From contig JACQZH010000002.1 of NCBI GenBank assembly GCA_016213925.1, positions 1 to 32,716 on the forward strand: DNA of 32,716 bases. The letters run 5' to 3'. A program made the translations under genes and the position numbers. This stretch comes from Candidatus Omnitrophota bacterium (GTDB lineage: Bacteria > Omnitrophota > Gorgyraeia > B26-G9). The notes beneath the pieces are model-generated. The model did not search any database. It was not told the origin of the DNA and was given only the letters and a program-made list of their open reading frames with translations. Shown piece by piece: positions 23,171 through 31,885 of this stretch. Each line of letters starts with the position of its first letter. Within the stretch, counting starts at the first letter, position 1.

Positions 23171-24159
23171 AAACAAAGATAATAAAAGCGCTGGCTTTAT
23201 GTTTTATTTTACTTGTAATAGTTATCATGGTTGCAGTTTTTTCCCTGAGTGTGGGAGCAAGTAAGATAGCATTAAAGGATATTCTCAGCGGTAATGCCAG
23301 CCCCAGCGCAATGAGTATTATTTACCAGATCAGGCTGCCGCGCATAGTGCTGGGGTTTGCCGTCGGCAGTGCCCTTGCTCTGGCGGGAGTTATTCTTCAG
23401 GGAATGTTCCGCAATCCGCTTGTCGAACCATATACCCTCGGTATATCAGGAGGAGCGGCTTTGGGCGTGGCTCTTGGGATTGCCTTAAAGCTAAACAGGT
23501 TTTTTAGAGGCAGCGTGTTATCTTTAGCTGGCTTTGCGGGAGCTGCTGTTGTTGTGATATTGGTATATTTTTTGAGCAGGAAAAGGGGCATTATTAGGAT
23601 GCAGGGATTTTTACTTCTGGGAGTAATGCTTAGTTATATCTGCGCTTCGATGATGATGCTTATCATGGCATTAGTAAGGGCTGAAGATCTGCAAGGCATT
23701 ATATTCTGGACAATGGGCTCCTTGGAACAGCCGAACTTATTTTTGATTAAACTGATGCTTTCGGTATCAGTGGCCGGACTGGTATTTTCATATTATTTTT
23801 GCCGGGAGCTGAACGCTTTTTCTCTGGGGCAGGAGCAGGCGCAGTATTTGGGTATTAATACTGAAAAAGTGAAGAATAATCTTTTTTTTCTTGCGTCTTT
23901 ACTTACAGGTATGAGTGTTTCGGTATCCGGTATTATCGGGTTTGTCGGGCTGGTGATACCGCATTGTGTGCGTTTTATTACCGGGGCCGATCATAAAAAA
24001 CTTCTTATAAGCAGTTACTTTATCGGCGGGGCTTTTCTGATTTTTTGTGATACTCTTGCCAGAACGCTTATCACCCCCCTGGAGCTGCCGGTGGGGGTAA
24101 TAACCGGAGTTGCAGGCGGTTGTTTTTTTATTTTTATTTTACTTAAAAAGACAGGATAA
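23167..24159 (+). CDS. btuC: Corrinoid ABC transporter permease BtuC
   Basis: A FecCD/BtuC-family permease of 330 residues with about ten hydrophobic helices. Diagnostic blocks are RLPRIVLGFAVGSALALAG, MFRNPLVEPYTLGISGGAALG, SVSGIIGFVGLVIPHCVR and the C-terminal ELPVGVITGVAGGCFFIFIL. The GFVGLVIPH region holds the coupling helix for the ATPase. ATGA overlap with btuF; BtuD follows after nine bases. Confidence 0.94.
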   Translation: MKTKIIKALALCFILLVIVIMVAVFSLSVGASKIALKDILSGNASPSAMSIIYQIRLPRIVLGFAVGSALALAGVILQGMFRNPLVEPYTLGISGGAALGVALGIALKLNRFFRGSVLSLAGFAGAAVVVILVYFLSRKRGIIRMQGFLLLGVMLSYICASMMMLIMALVRAEDLQGIIFWTMGSLEQPNLFLIKLMLSVSVAGLVFSYYFCRELNAFSLGQEQAQYLGINTEKVKNNLFFLASLLTGMSVSVSGIIGFVGLVIPHCVRFITGADHKKLLISSYFIGGAFLIFCDTLARTLITPLELPVGVITGVAGGCFFIFILLKKTG

Positions 24160-24168
24160 AGACAGGCT

Positions 24169-24969
24169 ATGCTGCAGGTAGATAAACTCTGTTGCGGATA
24201 TGATAAGAAACCGGTCCTTGAGGATATTTCTTTTAATATAAACCAAGGAGAGGTGGTAGGCATAATCGGCCCTAACGGCGCGGGGAAAACGACACTTTTT
24301 AGAGCGATAACTAAGCTCATAACACCTCAAAAAGGAGAAATATTTCTTTTTGGAAAGAATATGGCACAGATAAGCGCGGAAGAGTTATCCCGTAAAATTG
24401 CGGTTGTTTCTCAGGATATAAATTTTGTTTTTAATATGACTGTGCGCGAGTTTGTCGCGCTTGGCAGGATCCCCTATCAGCAGAGGCTGCAGTTTTTTGA
24501 GTCAAGCTCTGATGAACATATAATTGACTACGCCATGAAGATAACAGATGTATACGAACTCAAGCACAGGGATATAAGCACCTTAAGCGGCGGAGAAAGA
24601 CAGCTGGCTATTATTGCTAAAGCCCTGGCGCAGCAGCCGCAATTGATATTGCTTGATGAGCCTACGGTATATCTGGACATTTCTCATCAGGTGCAGGTAC
24701 TTGATCTAGTGAGAAGGCTTAACAGAGAAAAACAGCTTAGCGTAATAGTTATCCTGCATGAACTGAATCTGGCAAGTGAATATTGCGACCGGTTGATTTT
24801 ACTGCATAAGAGGAAGATACATTCTTTAGGCGCTCCGGATGAAGTGCTGAATTACCGGACAATTGAAGAGGTTTATAATACCGTGGTTGTTGTCCAGCCG
24901 AATCCGGTTTCTAAAAAACCTAATGTACTGATCGTTCCGGGAATGCAGAAAAACAGGAGAAAGAAATGA
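24169..24969 (+). CDS. btuD: Corrinoid ABC transporter ATPase BtuD
   Basis: An ABC ATPase of 266 residues that powers BtuCF import. Walker A GPNGAGKTT is at 34-42, the signature LSGGERQ near 138-144, Walker B LILLDEP near 161-167 and the H-loop histidine in VIVILHELNLA. A C-terminal extension of about 30 residues (VVQPNPVSKKPNVLIVPG) is common in FepC/BtuD-type ATPases. Its TGA overlaps the start of the adenosyltransferase gene. Confidence 0.94.
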   Translation: MLQVDKLCCGYDKKPVLEDISFNINQGEVVGIIGPNGAGKTTLFRAITKLITPQKGEIFLFGKNMAQISAEELSRKIAVVSQDINFVFNMTVREFVALGRIPYQQRLQFFESSSDEHIIDYAMKITDVYELKHRDISTLSGGERQLAIIAKALAQQPQLILLDEPTVYLDISHQVQVLDLVRRLNREKQLSVIVILHELNLASEYCDRLILLHKRKIHSLGAPDEVLNYRTIEEVYNTVVVVQPNPVSKKPNVLIVPGMQKNRRKK

Positions 24970-25523
24970 AAAAGCAAGGTTTGGTGCAGATTTATACCGG
25001 AGATGGTAAAGGCAAAACTACCGCGGCTGTAGGCCTGGCGGTAAGGGCTAACGCGCAAAAGTTTAAAGTTTGTTATGTTAGTTTTCATAAGGATCCGCAA
25101 AGATGCGGATACTCGGAAATAAAAACTTTAAAAAAATTAAAGATAAAAGTTTTTTGTTTCGCAAAAACGCATCCTTTATGCGGTGATATAAGCGCGTTTA
25201 GAGAAAAAACAAAAAAACAGTGCGTGGAAATCTTAAGGCCGTGGTGTTTAAAGGGGCTGGAATTGATAAAGGAAATTTATAAACAAAATAAATTTGATAT
25301 GCTTATTCTTGATGAAATGAATATCTGCGTAAGGGACGGGTTTTTGAAAGAAAAAGAAGTCCTATTTCTGCTTGAAAATAAGCCGGAGAAACTGGAACTT
25401 GTTTTGACCGGCAGAGGCGCGACAAGAAAGATGATAAAAAAAGCAGGCCTTGTAAGCTATATAAAGGAAGTGAAGCATCCCTATCGAGAAGGAGTGCAAA
25501 AAAGAAGGGGAATAGAATATTAA
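24966..25523 (+). CDS. cobO: Corrinoid adenosyltransferase (CobA/CobO/BtuR)
   Basis: The enzyme transfers the 5'-deoxyadenosyl group of ATP to cob(I)yrinate/cobinamide, the entry step for imported corrinoid. The 185-residue sequence has the unusual P-loop YTGDGKGKTTAA (10-21), LILDEMN, ELVLTGR and the C-terminal VKHPYREGVQKRRGIEY, typical of the CobA class (not PduO or EutT). ATGA overlap with btuD. It is the last gene before the second riboswitch; the GGAGGAGGTGA stretch at 25540-25550 has no ORF behind it. Confidence 0.94.
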   Translation: MKKQGLVQIYTGDGKGKTTAAVGLAVRANAQKFKVCYVSFHKDPQRCGYSEIKTLKKLKIKVFCFAKTHPLCGDISAFREKTKKQCVEILRPWCLKGLELIKEIYKQNKFDMLILDEMNICVRDGFLKEKEVLFLLENKPEKLELVLTGRGATRKMIKKAGLVSYIKEVKHPYREGVQKRRGIEY

Positions 25524-25574
25524 TTCAGGGGATGGGGGAGGGAGGAGGTGATACCGAAAAAATTATTTTGATTG

Positions 25575-25603
25575 TTGATTGGATTATCTGTGGAAAATAT
25601 TAA
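25575..25603 (+). promoter_or_regulatory. Promoter of btuB-tonB
   Basis: TTGATT (25575-25580), 17-bp spacer, TATTAA (25598-25603). The predicted start near 25610 coincides with the 5' strand of the riboswitch closing stem. Confidence 0.5.
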
Positions 25604-25607
25604 TGTT

Positions 25608-25776
25608 TACTCATACCGGCAAAAGAAGTCTTCGTGAGATTCGAAGCGCTGCCCCGCAACGGTAATAACTTAGCGTGTAGCGTATAGCGTATAGCGAATA
25701 GCGGATAGTTTTCTAAACGCTAATCGCTAGCCGCTAAGTGCTAAGTTGAGCCCGGACGATTGTTGGAACATGAGAA
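25608..25776 (+). promoter_or_regulatory. Variant cobalamin riboswitch before btuB
   Basis: Conserved elements are GAAGTCTTCGTGAGATTCGA, GCGCTGCCCCGCAACGGTAA and the B12-box-like AGCCCGGACGATTG. A possible closing stem is CTCAT (25610-25614) with ATGAG (25770-25774). Unlike the first riboswitch it has no CACTG segment; the region between CGCAACGGTAA and AGCCCGG is occupied by a heptamer-repeat hairpin. The btuB ribosome binding site lies only about 10-20 bases after it and no terminator is visible, so control may be on translation. Confidence 0.75.
25667..25747. repeat. Inverted heptamer arrays forming a riboswitch arm
   Basis: The left arm is built of AGCGTGT, AGCGTAT, AGCGTAT, AGCGAAT, AGCGGAT; the right arm of CTAATCG, CTAGCCG, CTAAGTG, CTAAGTT. 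AACTTAGC (25667-25674) pairs perfectly with GCTAAGTT (25740-25747), and further TAGCG/CGCTA blocks pair every seven bases with two-base internal loops. Confidence 0.75.
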
Positions 25777-25802
25777 TCCTCGAGGGAGGAGAAAGGAATA
25801 AA

Positions 25803-27683
25803 ATGAATAGGAGAATGGTCGCCTGTATTGTTTTGTGTTTTATGTCAGTTTTTTTTGCGGGCAGTTTAAAAGCGCAAACAGAAACAACAAAATATAATCT
25901 CGGCCAGGTTGTTGTAAGCGCGACAAAAACCGAAGAATATGTTTCGGGCATAGGCGCGAGCGCGACTGTTATTAGCAGCGAAGAAATCCGCAAAAGCGCA
26001 AAACCGACAGTTTTTGAAATCTTAAAGGATGTCCCGGGGGTGTCTTTAACAAAAAGAGGCGGATTTGGCGGAGGCGCTAATATTTATTTAAGAGGAACTA
26101 AGCCAGGGCATACGCTTGTTATGATAGATGGAGTGAAGGTAAATGACCCGATAGGAGTCGAGCGTTCCTGTGATTTCGCGCATATAAGCGCAAATAATAT
26201 TGAGAGGATCGAGGTTATCCGGGGTTCGCAGAGCACATTGTACGGGCCTGAGGCAATCGGAGGGGTTATTAATATTATTACCAAAAAAGGCAGCAAGGGA
26301 GCCCAAACGGATTATTCTATTGAAGGCGGGTCTCATAATACTTTCAGTGAGTCACTGGCAGTAAGCGGAGCGAACGAGAAGCTGAATTATTCTTTATCGG
26401 TTTTTAGGAAGGATTCCGACGGGATTTCCATGGCAAAGGATACTCAAGAAGACGATTCTTATGCCGGCACCACGGTATCGTCAAATTTCGGCGCCCGGAT
26501 TTTTGATAATAGCGAGTTGTCTTTTGTCATGCGTTATACCGGAGCGGATTATGATATTGATGACGGCGCGTATGAAGATGACCCTAATTACACTTCTGAA
26601 TGGGAACAATATAGTTCCAAGCTCGCGTTTAAGCAGGACATCAATGAAAACTGGGATCACTGCCTGGCGTTTTCTTTTATGGACATTGAAAGGTCTAACC
26701 TGGATTTTCCGGACGCGATAGACGCGGGGGATGATTTGGAAGATAAATATACGGGAGATAACAGGAAAATTGAATGGCAGCATAATTTTTCATTTTGGGA
26801 GAACCTGATGCATACCTTCGGAGCTGAGCATGAAAAAGAACGCGGGACTTCGGATTACCGATCAGGGGCATTTACAGACAGGCTTGACCGCAGGAGCATA
26901 AGCAATTATGGTTATTATTTTCAAAACCAGTTGAAGGCAACCGATAATTTTTCTGTTTTGCTCGGGGTTCGTGCCGATGATCATGAAATTTTCGGCAAGC
27001 AGGAAACCTACAAAGCCTCTTCGGTGTATTCGTTAAATAATGGGCAAACCCGCATTAAGGGGAATTGTTCGGCCGGTTTTAAGGCGCCTGCGATTTATCA
27101 GCTTTATTCAAGTTACGGGACAAGTAATTTATCCCCGGATAAAAGCAGAAGTTATGATTTCGGTTTTGAACAGGAGTTTTTTGAAAATAAATTAAATTTT
27201 AGTACAAGGTATTTTTATAATAACTTTAAAAATATGGTTGAGTTTGATATGACAGACTGGAAATATAAAAATATCGGCAGGGCAAAAACCGACGGCTATG
27301 AGTTAGAAACGGATTTTTCTGTTTTTGATGGCTTGAAACTAGCGGCTAACTACACTTTTTTGCGGGCAAAGAACAAGGACAACGGAAAGACTCTGGCGCA
27401 AAGGCCAAGAAACAGCGCGAATTTTTCCGCGGACTGGGGATTTCTACCTAAGTGGAATGTTTTCATGAACGCTAATTATAGCGGAGCGCGTTGGAATGAC
27501 GCTACCAATGCGAACAAACTAAAACATTTTTTAACCGCGGATCTGGCTCTTGCTTATGAAATAAAAGAAGATCTTGGCTTAAGCTTTCGGATAGTAAATA
27601 TCTTTGACGATAAATATCAAATTATCAGAGGTTATAATACTGAAGACAGGTCATGTTATGCCGGCATAAAAGGTAATTTTTAA
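25803..27683 (+). CDS. btuB: TonB-dependent corrinoid receptor BtuB
   Basis: An outer-membrane receptor of 626 residues. A signal peptide (MNRRMVACIVLCFMSVFFAGSLKAQ) precedes a TonB-box-like GQVVVSATK. The plug domain follows (SAKPTVFEILKDVPGVSL, IYLRGTKPGHTLVMIDGVKV, IEVIRGSQSTLYGPEAIGG VINII) and then a beta barrel rich in aromatic strands, ending in AGIKGNF with the terminal Phe expected for BAM recognition. It is close to BtuB in length. The ORF track begins at 25746 inside the riboswitch; ATG 25803 with GGAGGAGAAAGG is the true start. Control by the riboswitch indicates corrinoid as substrate. Confidence 0.93.
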   Translation: MNRRMVACIVLCFMSVFFAGSLKAQTETTKYNLGQVVVSATKTEEYVSGIGASATVISSEEIRKSAKPTVFEILKDVPGVSLTKRGGFGGGANIYLRGTKPGHTLVMIDGVKVNDPIGVERSCDFAHISANNIERIEVIRGSQSTLYGPEAIGGVINIITKKGSKGAQTDYSIEGGSHNTFSESLAVSGANEKLNYSLSVFRKDSDGISMAKDTQEDDSYAGTTVSSNFGARIFDNSELSFVMRYTGADYDIDDGAYEDDPNYTSEWEQYSSKLAFKQDINENWDHCLAFSFMDIERSNLDFPDAIDAGDDLEDKYTGDNRKIEWQHNFSFWENLMHTFGAEHEKERGTSDYRSGAFTDRLDRRSISNYGYYFQNQLKATDNFSVLLGVRADDHEIFGKQETYKASSVYSLNNGQTRIKGNCSAGFKAPAIYQLYSSYGTSNLSPDKSRSYDFGFEQEFFENKLNFSTRYFYNNFKNMVEFDMTDWKYKNIGRAKTDGYELETDFSVFDGLKLAANYTFLRAKNKDNGKTLAQRPRNSANFSADWGFLPKWNVFMNANYSGARWNDATNANKLKHFLTADLALAYEIKEDLGLSFRIVNIFDDKYQIIRGYNTEDRSCYAGIKGNF

Positions 27684-27687
27684 TTAA

Positions 27688-28305
27688 ATGGATAATAGGA
27701 GAATAATGGCTGCTGCGTTTATGTTTTCTATGGCAGCGCATGCGATTGCGGGCGCTGCCATAGGGAACTTTTTTGACGGTTCTTTTGACAAAAAAGCAGT
27801 TTTTCCCAGAACGGAAATTATTTTAATTAAGGAAAAAGAGATTCCGGCATTATTGCCGGATATCGATATGATTGGGAAGGAGAAAAAACTTGGACAAAGC
27901 GCGAAAGAGGAAAAACCAAAAGAAACCAAACAAGAACAGTTCCAAGATGTTTACGGCCGGATAAATTTGCCTGCGGAAGAAAAGACGGAACATAAACAGG
28001 ATGTTGCTGCAAAAGAGGCAATGTTAAGATACCAGGATAAAGTTAAACAGCGCATTGAAGCGCGCCGCAGGTATCCTGCGCAGGCAAGGCAAAAGAAAAT
28101 AGAAGGAACAGTAAATATTTCTTTTTCAATAATGCGCGATGGGTCCTCTCAAGAGGCTAGGGTAGCGCAAAGTTCAGGTTGTGATATTCTCGATAAGGAG
28201 GCAGTGGATACGATTAAACGAGCTTGTCCATTTTTGCCTTTACCGGAAGAGATAACAAGTGATTCTATAGCAATATATGTTGCTATAGTATTTGCTTTAA
28301 ATTGA
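27688..28305 (+). CDS. tonB: TonB energy-transducing protein
   Basis: The 205-residue protein has a short basic N-terminus, one hydrophobic anchor (AAAFMFSMAAHAIAGAAIG), a charged linker rich in Lys/Glu (about 60-115) and the TonB C-terminal domain: RIEARRRYPAQARQKKIEGTVNISFSI, then ARVAQSSGCDILDKEAVDTIKRACPF. It carries proton-motive energy from ExbBD (not in this window) to the BtuB TonB box. It starts four bases after btuB. ATG 27688 keeps the basic residues before the anchor; ATG 27706 behind AGGAG is an alternative. It is probably a TonB dedicated to B12 uptake. Confidence 0.9.
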   Translation: MDNRRIMAAAFMFSMAAHAIAGAAIGNFFDGSFDKKAVFPRTEIILIKEKEIPALLPDIDMIGKEKKLGQSAKEEKPKETKQEQFQDVYGRINLPAEEKTEHKQDVAAKEAMLRYQDKVKQRIEARRRYPAQARQKKIEGTVNISFSIMRDGSSQEARVAQSSGCDILDKEAVDTIKRACPFLPLPEEITSDSIAIYVAIVFALN

Positions 28306-28331
28306 CAAAGTTATGCGGATAAGAGTACAAT
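28302..28331 (+). promoter_or_regulatory. Promoter of the DJ-1 gene
   Basis: TTGACA (28302-28307) overlaps the last codons of tonB; spacer 18 bp; TACAAT (28326-28331). No terminator for tonB is visible before it. Confidence 0.65.
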
Positions 28332-28364
28332 ATCATTGAGGTTTATCGATAAGAGAAAGATATT

Positions 28365-28928
28365 ATGAGTAAAAAAGCGGTAGTTATTCTGGCTGAAGGT
28401 TTTGAAGAGATGGAGGCGGTAATACCCATAGATATTTTGCGCAGGGCGAATATTGATGTTTTGGCTGCCTCTGCCGCGGATAAACTTCTTGTGTGCGGCT
28501 CCCGAAAAATCATAATACAGGCTGATGTACTGCTGAAAGATATTATAAACGAGGTTCCGGATATTTTGCTCCTGCCTGGGGGCAGCCAGGGGGCAATCAA
28601 CCTTTCGCATTCGGAAATGGTGATTGACTTTGTAAGACGATGCGCGGCTGAAGATAAAATTATAGCTGCTATTTGCGCCGCGCCGGCTTATGTGCTTACT
28701 AAAGCCGGAGTTTTATCCTTAAAGAAAGCGACTTGTTATCCCGGCAGTGAAATAAGATTCAGCAAAGATACGGTTTATGTCAACAAAAAAACAGTGATTG
28801 ACGGTAATATTATCACAGGCCAGGGGCCTGGAGCGGCTTTTGCTTTTGCTTTAGCAATCGTTGAAAAAGTTTATGGGCAGAGCAGGGCTAAGGAAGTTAA
28901 AGATAAAGCCCTGATAACCGGGGGATGA
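28365..28928 (+). CDS. DJ-1/PfpI family protein
   Basis: A 187-residue cytoplasmic protein of the DJ-1/ThiJ/PfpI superfamily. LAEGFEEMEAVIPIDIL holds the conserved Glu, LLLPGGSQGA is the GG loop, and Cys104 in AAICAAPAYVL is the nucleophilic-elbow cysteine. The C-terminus has GQGPGAAFAFALAIVE. Members include deglycase/glyoxalase-like and chaperone proteins; the exact activity cannot be read from sequence. It has its own promoter. The PilZ gene follows after 18 bp. Confidence 0.9.
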   Translation: MSKKAVVILAEGFEEMEAVIPIDILRRANIDVLAASAADKLLVCGSRKIIIQADVLLKDIINEVPDILLLPGGSQGAINLSHSEMVIDFVRRCAAEDKIIAAICAAPAYVLTKAGVLSLKKATCYPGSEIRFSKDTVYVNKKTVIDGNIITGQGPGAAFAFALAIVEKVYGQSRAKEVKDKALITGG

Positions 28929-28946
28929 AAAAGGGAGGACAATTAA

Positions 28947-29324
28947 GTGGAGCAAAAAAGAAAACATATGCGTGTTGAAGATTTAGTAGAGGTAGAATTT
29001 GTTTCAGTTGCTTCTGAAGCTACGGTTATTATCAAGACCAAGACCAGGGATATCGGCGCCGGCGGGGTAAAGGTATACTTAAACCATAGAATCTTTCCCG
29101 GGACTAAACTGCAGTTAAATATAAAAATTCCCAATGAAAAAACAGATATCCAGTCAGAAGCTGAAGTTATCAGCGCGGACTTGATCGGTGTTATCGGTGA
29201 TAAAGGCCAGGAGCGGTTATATGAGACCAGGCTTAAGTTTATTAAAATGGAAGCACAAGACAAAAATAAAATTATCCGTCATGTTTACGGATGCCGGAGA
29301 AAACAATTGATTGTAAAAAAATAA
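28947..29324 (+). CDS. PilZ domain protein
   Basis: A single-domain 125-residue protein with the two c-di-GMP-binding motifs of PilZ: RKHMR (R5 and R9, the RxxxR motif) and DIGAGGVKV (the D/N-x-S/G-x2-G motif). Beta strands follow (KLQLNIKIP, AEVISADLIG, YETRLKFIKM). It probably acts as a c-di-GMP effector, which fits the GGDEF and HD-GYP genes earlier in the window. Start is GTG 28947 with GGGAGG eight bases before it. Target unknown. Confidence 0.85.
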   Translation: MEQKRKHMRVEDLVEVEFVSVASEATVIIKTKTRDIGAGGVKVYLNHRIFPGTKLQLNIKIPNEKTDIQSEAEVISADLIGVIGDKGQERLYETRLKFIKMEAQDKNKIIRHVYGCRRKQLIVKK

Positions 29325-29399
29325 AGAGATTTGGCCTAAAAAGTGATGAAGCCCCTGCTTTTTAAGTCCGAGGGGCATCTGGGATCAAGGAAAGCGAAA

Positions 29400-29786
29400 A
29401 TGAGTGTTTTAAACGCCAAGTTGAGTTTTGCTTTTTTATGCGATTATGCTTCGGTAAGCCGCGAAGGCAAGCTTAGCTTGAATGGAATTTTTGAAAATAT
29501 TAATGCGCGGGCTTTTCCCGTGCATCATCCGCTGATGTATATCGTCGCTAATATTATCGGAGTGAATGATAAAGATAAGTTTACTTGTGAACTGACATTG
29601 GAAAGCGATCCAGGCAATAAATTGGCAGTTATTGCGCAGGAAGTTACGATTAATCAAAACCGCAATTTTGGATTTATCGGCCAGTTTATAAATATCCGTT
29701 ATGATGTGCAGGGCAAGTACGCGGTGAAATTTTATATCGATAATAAAGAAATCGGGACACATTGTTTCTATCTCAGGCAAAATTGA
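29400..29786 (+). CDS. DUF6941-like protein
   Basis: The 128-residue protein (MSVLNAKLSFAFLCDYASVS, GKLSLNGIFENINARAFPV, NIRYDVQGKYAVKFYID) resembles DUF6941, a beta-rich family of unknown function with a FLCDYA-type N-terminus. The ORF track starts at GTG 29343, but AAGGA precedes ATG 29400 and the homology-like part starts there. The skipped segment holds a hairpin, GCCCCT/AGGGGC (29351-29376), better read as leader RNA. Its stop is only seven bases from the stop of the convergent pab gene. Confidence 0.7.
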   Translation: MSVLNAKLSFAFLCDYASVSREGKLSLNGIFENINARAFPVHHPLMYIVANIIGVNDKDKFTCELTLESDPGNKLAVIAQEVTINQNRNFGFIGQFINIRYDVQGKYAVKFYIDNKEIGTHCFYLRQN

Positions 29787-29793
29787 CTAAAGG

Positions 29794-31662
29794 TCAAACC
29801 AGCACTGCTTTTACCATGCCTCTTACTGAATTAGTTAAATATATTTCATCTGCTAATTTAAGGTCATTAATTGTGATGACCCTTTCTTTTATTTTTCGGG
29901 GATTATTTTCGATGAGGAACTGACGGTAAATCCCTGGTAAAAGGCCGCATGATTCTGGCGGGGTTAGCAATAAAGAACCCTTTTTAATAAAGATATTTGA
30001 AATCGCGCCCTCGGTGATTTGGTTTTTCGTGTTTACAAAAATTACGTCGTAATATCCAAGTTGATGGTATTTTTGGTATTCCTTATTGTAAAGCAGCCGG
30101 TTAGTTGTTTTATGATATAAAAATGTATCGTTAGAGTTTGTCTTGTATTTTGATAAAATTATTTTATTGAGAATGCTCTTGTTAGGCAAAGACAAGGCTT
30201 CGCGTTCAATTTTTATACGGTTATTTATAGAAAGTAAAAAGCGTACCTTATAATTGGATTTTTCGCAAAAAGAATGAGAATAAGCAAATAGTTGTTTTCT
30301 TACCTCATTTTCCTTAAAAGGGAATCCAAAAAAACAGGCTGATTTTTTTAAGCGGGCTAAGTGCGCGTCAAGCAGCAGAAATCCTTTCTTTTTCGACCAG
30401 CGCATTGTTTCTATCAGCTCAAAGGTAGGTGTTTTAAGAAACCGCGCTTTTAAGTTGCTTTCTTTATATTCAGAATAAGGGTCAGAGCTGTATGTAATTC
30501 CGCTGCCGATACCCATTTCGCCTTTTCCTTTTTCAAGGAGTATAGTCCGAATTACGACATTAAAAACTCCCCGGTTTTTCGGCCCCAAAAAACCAATTGA
30601 ACCTGTATAAATTTTTCTCGGCTCCAGCTCAATTTTTTTGATTAGTTCCATGGTATGGATTTTCGGCGCACCGGTGACAGAGCCGGAAGGAAAAATACTG
30701 GAAAATAACTTTGAAATATTTATGCCTGGTTTTAAGCGGCTTTTGACTGTGGATGTCATTTGTAAAAGAGTTTTATATTGCTCGATGCTAAACAAGCGCT
30801 GGACTTTTACGCTGCCGGTTTTTGAAATTTTTCCCAGGTCATTGCGTAAAAGGTCAACGATCATAATATTTTCCGCCTGGTTCTTAGGATCGTTTTTTAA
30901 TTCAGTACTATTTTTTTTATCTTCGTAAATATTTTTTCCTCTGCAAATGGTACCTTTCATCGGCCGGACAGTTATATTATTTTTGTTCAGGCGGAAGAAT
31001 AACTCTGGTGAAAATGACAAAATATCAAAGTCAGGGGTTTTAATCAAAGCGGAATAGTTAACCGGCTGCCTGTTGCGTAGTTCCTGATATAGGGCAAAAG
31101 GACATCCGCTAAAAGAAAATTTATATTTCATAGTGTAGTTTACCTGGTAAGTATCGCCGTTTTCGATAAATCTTTTTATTTTGCTGATATTATTGAAATA
31201 TTCAGGACGGGAAGTATTAAGTTTAAGTTCAGAAATTTTATATTTTTCCGCGTAATCAATTATCTGGAGATTAAATTTTGCCGCGTGAGGTATTTTGTAA
31301 TGCGGCGCATTATTAGAAAAAACATTGTTTCTGTGATTAAATATCAGGGGTTTTTTAAAGACGCCCATCCAGATAAGGGGGAAGTCATATTTTTCAGCTG
31401 GTTCGAATTTTCCAGAAAAGGCATAGCCTGTCTCATAAGCGATAAATCCGCAAATATAATACCCCTTGCTTGTTGCCTGCTGGAGTTTTTTAAATGCCGC
31501 TTTAATTTTTTTAGTTTCAAAACAACAGACAATAGACATAGGGTCAGTGAAAACATATGAAAGATAGTTTTCTTTGTCTGGCGTTACGCTTTCCATGAGA
31601 ATGAATGTCTGCTGATTTTTTAGGGAATTTAAAATATTTTCTAAAGGAAATTTATTTTTCAT
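29794..31662 (-). CDS. pabB: Fused aminodeoxychorismate synthase I / lyase (PabB-PabC)
   Basis: A 622-residue bifunctional enzyme for p-aminobenzoate, a folate precursor. Residues 1 to about 375 are PabB, the chorismate-binding domain: VRPMKGTICRGK (the Lys marks PabB rather than TrpE), IMIVDLLRNDLGKI, FPSGSVTGAPKIHTMELI and GIGSGITYSSDP. A PabC-type class IV aminotransferase/lyase domain follows: FELIETMRWS, DAHLARLKKSA, a PLP lysine in the YHKTTNRL region, and ITEGAISNIFIKKG. The glutaminase partner PabA is not in the window. The ORF track starts at 31689; AGGGT before ATG 31662 selects the shorter form. The leader carries a terminator-like hairpin. Confidence 0.9.
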   Translation of the reverse strand: MKNKFPLENILNSLKNQQTFILMESVTPDKENYLSYVFTDPMSIVCCFETKKIKAAFKKLQQATSKGYYICGFIAYETGYAFSGKFEPAEKYDFPLIWMGVFKKPLIFNHRNNVFSNNAPHYKIPHAAKFNLQIIDYAEKYKISELKLNTSRPEYFNNISKIKRFIENGDTYQVNYTMKYKFSFSGCPFALYQELRNRQPVNYSALIKTPDFDILSFSPELFFRLNKNNITVRPMKGTICRGKNIYEDKKNSTELKNDPKNQAENIMIVDLLRNDLGKISKTGSVKVQRLFSIEQYKTLLQMTSTVKSRLKPGINISKLFSSIFPSGSVTGAPKIHTMELIKKIELEPRKIYTGSIGFLGPKNRGVFNVVIRTILLEKGKGEMGIGSGITYSSDPYSEYKESNLKARFLKTPTFELIETMRWSKKKGFLLLDAHLARLKKSACFFGFPFKENEVRKQLFAYSHSFCEKSNYKVRFLLSINNRIKIEREALSLPNKSILNKIILSKYKTNSNDTFLYHKTTNRLLYNKEYQKYHQLGYYDVIFVNTKNQITEGAISNIFIKKGSLLLTPPESCGLLPGIYRQFLIENNPRKIKERVITINDLKLADEIYLTNSVRGMVKAVLV

Positions 31663-31676
31663 AGTTTTACCCTGCG

Positions 31677-31706
31677 AAATAAAAACCACCCGGCGAATCT
31701 GGGTGG
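31677..31706 (-). terminator. Terminator/attenuator hairpin in the pab leader
   Basis: On the - strand CCACCC and GGGTGG form a stem with a nine-base loop followed by TTTTTATTT. It lies between the pab promoter (31781-31808) and the pab start (31662), so it may attenuate pab transcription. Confidence 0.6.
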
Positions 31707-31780
31707 CTGTTCGAATATCTCTTTTTCTGGTGCAATTATGAAGTATTCGAGGTAAAGCTTGTCATAATTCGTTAAATATT

Positions 31781-31808
31781 AGTATAATAGATTTTTGTAT
31801 TGAGTCAA
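31781..31808 (-). promoter_or_regulatory. Promoter for pabBC
   Basis: On the - strand TTGACT (31808-31803), a 16-bp spacer and TATACT (31786-31781). A leader of about 110 nt follows; TCGAATA and TATTCGA within it can pair and precede the terminator hairpin. Confidence 0.6.
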
Positions 31809-31885
31809 GCAAAAACAATAAATTAATTCGTCAGCATAACATATTTTATTTCAATTTGTTACGTTAAATATTCAGATATATTTTC

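Noticed and set aside
29343-29399. N-terminal extension of the DUF6941-like protein
   Set aside because: The segment contains a GC-rich hairpin and ATG 29400 has the better ribosome binding site.
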